Below are positions 21,370 through 64,000 of a stretch of DNA of 64,000 nt, piece after piece. A program made the translations under genes and the position numbers. This DNA comes from Streblospio benedicti. Its lineage: Eukaryota; Annelida; Polychaeta; Spionida; Spionidae. The notes below the pieces were generated by a model. That model worked only from the letters and a program-made list of their open reading frames with translations, made no database searches and was not told the origin of the DNA. Positions within the stretch are counted from its first letter, which is position 1. The number at the start of each line of letters is the position of its first letter. The stretch covers positions 45,920,362 to 45,984,361 of the forward strand of contig CM032660.1 of assembly GCA_019095985.1 (NCBI GenBank), written 5' to 3'.

Positions 21370-21871
21370 TTATTCCCACATATGCCCCATGTATGGGACC
21401 TGTTGTGGATTTGGGTACCACATCCTAACAAGTTTTATGACACAGTTTGGCATTATATCCCTTCTATGGTACACATAATTTCCAACAGGTTGTCCTAAAG
21501 CAGCAGCCTTTTTTGCTTGGTAGCGTTCATCTTGCCAGACCCGTCGATGGTAGCGCATAGTCCAAAAACTTCTATAGCACTTTTCTGTCTTTATTGTTCA
21601 AATTATGAGGCTCAGATGGTTCATTCGGAAACCAACTCTGCTGTTGCATTGTTATGCATGGCTTACATAAACAAAATGGACCTTCATCTTTTTCTTCATC
21701 ATGTTTTATAACATATCCTGGTTCGCATTTATCATAATCAAACTCATCTTGGTTGAGTTTATCAGTAACAGTCTCACTATATGTCCAACCTTTATTATTG
21801 AATAATTCTTGTATTGCTTTCCTTTGTTCCTCTGTTAAAGTGTAAGTAATGGTTTCACTGTTGCTTGCCAT
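21370..21871 (-). pseudogene. P2X7 C-terminal-domain-like small protein, one frame break
   Basis: From ATG at 21871 the frame codes MASNSETITYTLTEEQRKAI, then an acidic stretch and FCLCKPCITM, a Cys cluster like the zinc-binding cytoplasmic tail domain of P2X7 receptors. After about 95 residues the frame stops. The next frame carries on with WTMRYHRRVWQDERYQAKKA and RRDIMPNCVIKLVRMWYPNP, which fits the rest of that domain (conserved Pro-x-Cys near the end). There are no receptor membrane segments, as in the many stand-alone invertebrate proteins with this domain. A one-base slip near 21565-21580, genuine or a sequencing error, would explain the break. A very short intron is less likely. Confidence 0.55.
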
Positions 21872-21959
21872 ACTTCAAATGTGCCTACATATCAAATGCT
21901 ACAACACCAAACTAAAATCACAAAAATGATACTGTTGCAATTTCACAGATCTCCTGCAA

Positions 21960-23540
21960 TGACCTCAATGGTCGCCACCATGTCTCTACCATGTCTTTAC
22001 CATGTCTTCATCTAGTCTCCAAGGTCGGGAGCTACTCGTTATCTAGTTTCCGAAAAAAGTCGCCGGCCCACCGGCGACAGCTCGCGACTTTTTTAGTTGC
22101 ACAGACATGCAGCTCAACTAAAAAAGTCGCGGGTGTTTGGTTACGACTAAAAAAATCAATAAAAGATCGCCACCAAGTCGTAACCAACTCGAAACCTTGT
22201 ATTTATCTACTCGAGACCATGTCCTCATCAAGTCTCTACCATGTCGTTATCAAGTCTCCCTGGTCGGGAGCAGATCGCCACTTCAACGTAGGTAACGAGT
22301 AGATAAAGATTAGATGGAGACTAGATAAAGACATGATGAGGACTTGGTGGTGAGTTGGTGGCGATTAAATAAAAACCTGGTCAAGACCTGGTAGAGACTT
22401 GTCGCCGTGGTGCTGTCGGCTCCAATGAGGGATTAGAATCTGGAGTCTTCCGCAAGTTACTATCTATTACAAAAACGTATAATGTAAACAGCACCGTCGC
22501 CACAGTTATGAAACACCACGTTTTGCTCTTGAAAAACATCCTTGAGCACCAATTTCCCCTCGCACGGTGCAAACGTTTGCAACCAAGGCTGGAAAAACGT
22601 TTGATATTTGTCTAAAAAAAGCAAACAATGGCATACTTAACGTGTGCATTGTGTAACGCTGTTTCACTCACCCCTATTCGAGCTCTGGTGCCTCCATGGC
22701 TGGTCAAGCGTGTAGTGACCCCCGTCCACTACTGTATGATGCCCTTAGTTTCTATGAGCACACGACCTGAGCCCACCGTTACCCTGTTCCCAAATCTGCC
22801 TCAAGTCCGAACAACCATACTGAGTGGGATTTATTTTGCCTACAATCAACTCTGTTCATATGGAAAGGCAAACCACGGCTATGTCGACATCAATTAACTG
22901 GATCAGCTATAGACTGGGATGATGTTGACAGGGGTGAAGTTTCAGGTTTCACTCGTACCACCATAAAGCTTATATTTTACAAACACCTTGCAAAGACGAC
23001 TAGTTTACATCATCATGTCCTTGTCAAAGATAAACAGGTATTGATAATTAGAATTTCTATTAAACAGTAAGAGTATCATACCTATGTAGAATTGATAGAT
23101 TTTGTAATTATCATTATACAAAACATAATTCAGATTTATTACACATAACATTAAACATGCCTGTATTTCTTCGGGCAGCATGTTGGTGGCAGGGTAGCTT
23201 CGAGCAAAATGAACGCGGTTCACTGACGCGCTGCGTTTTTATATAGTTTTGCCCAAGTCTCGAGGTACTCGAGACCTAGTTGTAACCTTGTCTTAACCAG
23301 ATCTTAACCAGGTCTTAACCAGGTCTTTATAAGGTCGTAACCACATCGCCATGATGACGGACATGTCGCTACTAAGTCTCTACCTTGTCTCTACCTACTC
23401 TTTACCATGTCGAGATCTGGTCGTAATCAAGTGTTCCTCAACTCGCCACCAGTCGCCGAAGCAGGTCCCCGATTTTCACGGTCGCCGGTGGGGGATTTAG
23501 TCTCCACCAAGTCGTAACCTTTGGCGACGGTGGAATGGAA
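21960..23540. mobile_element. Element with degenerate array-like ends (unclassified)
   Basis: Both flanks (about 21960-22400 and 23260-23540) consist of loosely repeated words such as GTCTCTACCATGTC, AGTCGTAACC and GTCGCCACC, in both orientations, plus AAAAAAGTCGCCG inverted repeats. The centre (about 22400-23250) is different and GC-balanced. Its longest open stretch (22628-22897) is not recognisable. This looks like a DNA transposon with long subterminal repeat arrays. Confidence 0.5.
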
Positions 23541-23619
23541 TGGGACACCATTTTTGGGGCCAAAAATCAGCATTTTGTCGTAAAACCTAGTCTCTGATAC
23601 CCGCAATTGACTTCTTCAG

Positions 23620-24663
23620 GTGAAGTCACAAATGAATCATAGTATAAATTACAGGGAGGTCTTAGAAATTGTTTTAGATAACTTTCTAAACACAAATGAT
23701 ATAGCACAGACTGATAATGCAATTAGAGAAACTCATCATGTTTCTCATTATTATAAAGTTTCTAAAGATGATGATCAATACCCCTGTTACATGGGTTCAC
23801 AATCTGGAGCTATCAATTTGATAGAGATTGTAGAAAGTCACTCTAAGGTTTGTAGTGAAAAATTGTAGCGTGTAAAGCAGACAATGAAGGGACATGTACT
23901 GATTATGACATTAAAATGTAAAGAGAAACACCGCTATATGTGGTCATCATCTCCACATGTGGAAAATAGCCAGAGATTTTTAATAAATGATAAGATTTTT
24001 CATGGCTTAGAATGCAGTGGTATGCTACCTGTTGCATACAAAAGATTTTGCGATTCTGCAAATATTGGATTTTTGGGCACAAGCTTGCGTGGTCAACTTC
24101 AAGCATCATATGCTACAGCAATTGATATAGCATATAATGAGAGCATCGAAAATGCTCTGTGTGATGAAATTTCACATGTAGATAACCTATCTACGGATGG
24201 CATAAATGTACTCTCTGATGCACGGCATGGGTGGCGCAAAAACGCAAAGGATACGAGTGTTGTGGTGATTGGAGAAAAAAATCATAAAGTTATAAGGCAT
24301 AAGCTGGTTACCACAGCAGATGACCCATGCACTCAGCATCATGAAACTGTGGGAACTTTAGGAGTGATTGATGATTTTGAGAAAAAAGGAATCATGATAG
24401 ACACATGGATTCATGATAGAAATGTGGCACTTAATAAGGAAATAAAGAACAGAAACATAAACAATCAAAATGATTTGTGGCATGGGATAAAAAATTTGAA
24501 AAAAAATATCAAGAAAGTGTCGACTGGTAGCAAACGCAGTCATGGCAAAACGTGGCACCATGAGCTTGACGACAAAGTTAATGCTGTAGCCAACCATGTG
24601 CATTATGCTGCCAAAAAAAGCAATGGAAATGCTGATGTGTTTCGCCAAGAAAAATGCCTGTAA
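23620..24663 (+). pseudogene. DNA transposase remnant (DARHGWRKN / HDRN / DLWHGIKNLKK type)
   Basis: One reading frame runs the whole length and is broken by a single TAG at 23866-23868. The first part (83 codons) and the second (259 codons) are collinear. Motifs in order are: SGMLPVAYKRF, LSDARHGWRKNAKDTSVVVI, HKVI.H.LVTTADDP, HETVGTLGVI, then HDRNVALNKEIKNR, NQNDLWHGIKNLKKNIKK and HGKTWHHELDDKV. Acidic residues in LSDARHG, HDRN and NDLWHG are plausible DDE-type catalytic positions. The D-x-WHG-x-KNL-x-K block resembles Kolobok-like transposases spread through invertebrate genomes. The N-terminal DNA-binding domain and the C-terminus are missing, so it is a fossil. Confidence 0.65.
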
Positions 24664-25980
24664 AATGAATAACTACTGGGACACATTTAAATTTGGGGTG
24701 TAAAGGTACACGTTATTATGTTTTCCATGTTTAGTAAGGTGTTTTATTAAGTCTGCAGCTTTGTAACATCTCTTTTCACTACTGCATTTGTTGAATGATA
24801 CATGTACATTAGCTATATTCTGAATGTATGTCTGTGAGTTTTACTTTTTTTATTATATTTATGCTGGTTGCCTGATAAATTCATGCAAAATCTACGTGTG
24901 AAAGAGTTGTTTCATAAACGTGTGAACTGTGGGTGTACTTGATAACATCTATCTAAAGTGTTAATCCTAGTTATGAAATTCTACATGTCGATACTTTCAT
25001 ATATTTGTTTAAAAGTCACGAATTAGTCAACCACAACTTTTGCATTTTCTGATATTTGTTGAGACTTTAAAAGGAGGTTAATGGGGAAGCCCAGAACATT
25101 TTTTTACTTTTTTAATTTTTAGTTGATATAGATGATTTTCATAAACATTGGTATAACATGATTTTAGAATTTTTCTCAGTTTTTTTTTCAGAAGTGAAAA
25201 TTCTTTTTAAAATGTGTTTAAAGTGCATTTTTTGTGAAATAATGACCACATGTTTAGGTACATACACTGAACTACTGATAGTGTGGTATTAGATAGAAAC
25301 ACATCTCTTGTATAGAGGAGATATTTCTTTAAATCGCCCCAGCCTTAGAATTTTAAAATATATCCTTTTAATGCAAAAATAGTAATTTCAAATATGATTC
25401 TAGCTTTTATGACAGATATTACAAAATGGCCTTTCCACAGCTTATTAGTAGTTCATTATGTGTGTGAATATTCATGAACAAGATTTCGGACTACTTGAGG
25501 TAGGGATTTGGCTCCAGAAAACATCACATCACATTGATCAAAGAATATAACAAAATTATATGCATCATGATAAGTTGATTCAAGGAACAAGCACATATCT
25601 TTAACTTTGTTTAGTATGTAAAGAGCAATAAAAAAAATTGGAGGATGATAATTGTCAAACCCTACAGACAATCAGACAAACCAATATGTGATTCATTGAA
25701 GTGTTGATAGCCTCCCATTAGACTTTCTTAATGCCTCACTGCACTCTTGGAATACAGTCATTCCCCTATTGAAAGATGTTTAGTGTTACTTTTAACATTA
25801 CATTTTGTAGAAATTGCAAGTTTCTTTTTTGTTTTATAAGAGTAGTATCATTTATAATCTTTGACTGTCTCTTATATATCTAGATTTTGGAGGAAATACG
25901 CCTTTTCAGTAAATTTCCCATGGTTGTGGATTTTCTGTATTATTCAAGTGAAATAGTCTGGGGGGATTACTAAGCCATTA
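24664..25980. other. No gene recognised
   Basis: AT-rich sequence with no convincing exon. It probably includes the decayed 3' flank of the transposase at 23620-24663. Confidence 0.4.
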
Positions 25981-26441
25981 AGCGAGGGGCACATTCCACC
26001 TTGCGGCGTGGTCGCCGAAGGTGTCTTGAGGTCTGCGGTGTCTACGGTGTTTTTCGCACACATTGACAAACATACTGTTGTGGGCCAGGGGGTGGTTTTT
26101 ATTGAGGTGGCTGTCCGATCAACACCCATCAAACGTGCGATGGACTCGCGTATAACTCACGTTCTACGCACTGTGTGATAACTAAAGTACGGGATCCGCA
26201 CGTTCATGGTACAGGGAACGCACGGCCCCAGTACTGTGTCTGTGCTGACAACGTGCGGTTGAATCCTCTGCGTTTCACGTAAGGTCTCGTAAGGCAAGCC
26301 AAACTTCTTCTGCAGTCACCGTACGGCCTTGAAAATACGTAGGTTTGCCGCACTGTACACTCACAGATTGTTACGATTTCTATGCGCTTTTGGTCGTAGA
26401 CTGGCTGTAGACCCACCTTGTGGTGGAATGTGCCCCTCGCT
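25981..26441. mobile_element. Non-autonomous DNA transposon, 461 bp
   Basis: The 19-bp ends AGCGAGGGGCACATTCCAC and GTGGAATGTGCCCCTCGCT are perfect inverted repeats. The body is clearly richer in G and C than the surroundings and has no coding region. No target duplication is obvious. Confidence 0.75.
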
Positions 26442-26461
26442 TTTGGTAGTACAAGGAAATA

Positions 26462-26638
26462 CAGTAGAACCTATCCCATGTGGAGACCTTTGTATGAAAT
26501 GAAAATTGTCCATATAAGGCAGATGTCCTGAACAGAGAGTTTCTCAATATGGCATTGAAGTAATTGGAGAAGAGAAATGTGTCCATGCAATACGGGTCTC
26601 CTAAAATATAGAGGTGCCTAAATAGACAGGTTTCACTG
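26462..26638. mobile_element. pogo-type MITE, 177 bp
   Basis: CAGTAGAACCTATC and GACAGGTTTCACTG are inverted ends flanked by TA (26460-26461 and 26639-26640). Confidence 0.75.
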
Positions 26639-28399
26639 TACAGATACACTGTGGTAGATACAGTTATAATCCAATCAATGGAATAAACATCTTTGTTGTG
26701 TCAACACGTTAAAAATGGATTGACAACTTTGGATTATAGCATAAACTTGGTAAAATCTTGTACCTATTATAATATTGTTCGTGACAGAATAAAACACTCT
26801 CTCAAATATGGAAGTCAGAAAATTTTCATCAATTCGTTGAATACAAGGTCACAAAATGAAAAAAGAAGGCTGAGGAGACGTTGATAAATAATCTAAGATA
26901 GAACCACAGGATTTACAGAAGTGACATGTGGCCGACAGTTTTTATTTATGTATCTAAAGATATGCCTAGATCTATATTTCTGAACATTTTGTGTTAAAAA
27001 AAATATTAAAAAGAATTTTTTTTTTGAAAAAAAAATGTTCATATGGTGGGGCTAATTTTTGTAAATGAATGATGTAAAAATCATGATTATGAGAATTTTT
27101 CCCCTAATTAATGAAAATGTATTAGGCTTCCCTCTTAACACTGGGCAACACTGTGTATCATTGAAGTAGCTATTTTAAAGAAAAACTTACTCTTCATTTA
27201 GGTGCTTGAACCTTTGGAGATAATTCTATTTAAGATGCTCCTACGATTTCTTCTAAGACACCGTGGAAGAACTTAGGTGATAAAGAATTTTAAAGCTGTC
27301 AAGATTTTAATCCGATAGATATTGTTTGTGTGTTAAAATGATGAATGAGAATTTAGTTGATAGTTTCATGTAATTGTCTTTTGTCTTAGCAGTGCAAGAA
27401 CTTTCTGAATGATGATGAATGTTAGGGAACGATCATAAATAACAATACCCGGCCCTGACAACAAGTGTCTGGCCCTTAATCATACTATTATTGAGACCTC
27501 CCAAACAGTCTCACCATTGGGAGGTGAAGTTTTGAAAGAAGTTGGCCCAGTCTAAAATCACTCAGCATTGGGCTGCCAGTTAGGGTCTATTTTGCACCAT
27601 GATTGCATCGAAACTTCTCAGTTTATTAATAACCTGGAATTTGATAGAGATAATAAATTATCTGCCTCTGTAAACACATGTGTGCGTGTGTGCATGTGGG
27701 TGTATGCATGCGTGTGCGTGTGTAAAACAACATACTTTTTGTTGCAGCAAGCAAGCAAGCAATTTATTATGGATAGAATGCATAGAGTTGCTAAATATGG
27801 TTTGCAGATTACTATATATCTCACTAGCGTATAACCAGTACAGAGGCTAGCAAGTTCAGTTTCACGTCCATATTAATTCCAAATCATCATCTTGTTAATC
27901 AGTCCTATTAATCATTAATAAATATATGTAGCGTCCATTGACATGAATAAATGCGATTATCATAATTGACTAAATATAATTCTCACTGGCATATAACCAG
28001 TACATTGGCCAGCAAGTTCAAATTCATAATCAGGGGACGGTGCCAGGTCATCAACAAAGTCATTTTTGCCAGGATTTTTCAAATAGTATAGGGTAGCATG
28101 TTCAATGTGAGTTGAGCCTCAAAGTTGGTTCTTCAAGTCTGAAATGACACAAAAATATTTTAGTATATATGTACAGTGAAACCTACCCTCAATATTGATT
28201 ATCTCAAATTTTCTGTTTACTGGATGCATGAGGTTAGTTTCATTTCCATTCTACAAAATAGCATATTTCAGTTGGTTATCTTTAATATTGGCTATCACGA
28301 AGAGCACATTACTGTTTTCCCTCAAGAATTAAGATAACAAGTTTCTATTGTGCAGTTAACAATACATGCCATCTAAAATCCTTCATGACTTACCGTTTC
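26639..28399. other. Downstream flank of the mucin-like gene, no gene recognised
   Basis: The stretch holds a short GTGTGCATG-rich segment (about 27675-27725) and a diverged pogo-type MITE near 28174-28352 (starts TACAGTGAAACCTACC). No exon is seen. The 3' UTR of the minus-strand gene should lie here. Confidence 0.4.

Positions 28400-64000
<35,601 letters not shown>

Noticed and set aside
22628-22897. Plus-strand open frame of 89 codons in the centre of the 21960-23540 element
   Set aside because: Neither strand gives a recognisable domain, and there is no start or splice context I trust.

Overview
This is animal nuclear DNA. Genes are split by GT-AG introns, the base composition is AT-rich, and the window is full of microsatellites, fold-back elements and small DNA transposons. 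The gene content (a diphthamide enzyme close to the vertebrate protein, and a giant secreted mucin/SCO-spondin-type protein ending in a cystine knot) together with Crypton-like, hAT-like and pogo-like elements suggests a marine invertebrate. I cannot place the phylum from sequence alone.

Layout. 1.4-2.3 kb (minus): a Crypton-like tyrosine recombinase remnant. 4.4-15.2 kb (plus): DPH1, eleven exons giving about 420 residues, with the first coding exon not found. Its introns hold several dated-looking insertions. The most striking is a miniature LTR-type element (TRIM) at 4577-5686, sitting inside an older pogo-type MITE. 15.4-28.3 kb: gene-poor, with a hAT-type MITE, a 3.4 kb fold-back element, a small P2X7-C-terminus-like gene with a frame break (minus, about 21.4-21.9 kb), an element with degenerate array-like ends, and a DNA transposase remnant (plus, 23.6-24.7 kb). 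28.4-64 kb (minus): one very large gene, 21 exons visible, running off the right edge at its 5' side.

The large gene. Read from right to left, it repeats a three-exon module: an acidic Cys segment plus linker plus half-domain, then a second half-domain, then a Thr-rich linker exon. In the third repeat the linker exon has grown into a 7.4 kb array of 21-base units coding Thr/Pro/Ser. The tail follows: VWC, TSP1, TSP1, TIL, VWC, TSP1, VWC and a C-terminal cystine knot. This order fits a secreted, gel-forming or fibre-forming glycoprotein of the SCO-spondin/mucin/von Willebrand type.

Main novelty. Both terminal repeats of the TRIM carry a tRNA-like sequence with Pol III A and B boxes. The primer-binding site two bases after the left repeat (TGGTGGAAGA) is complementary to the 3' end that this same tRNA-like transcript would have after CCA addition. 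This suggests an element that carries its own primer RNA, or that captured the tRNA that primes it.
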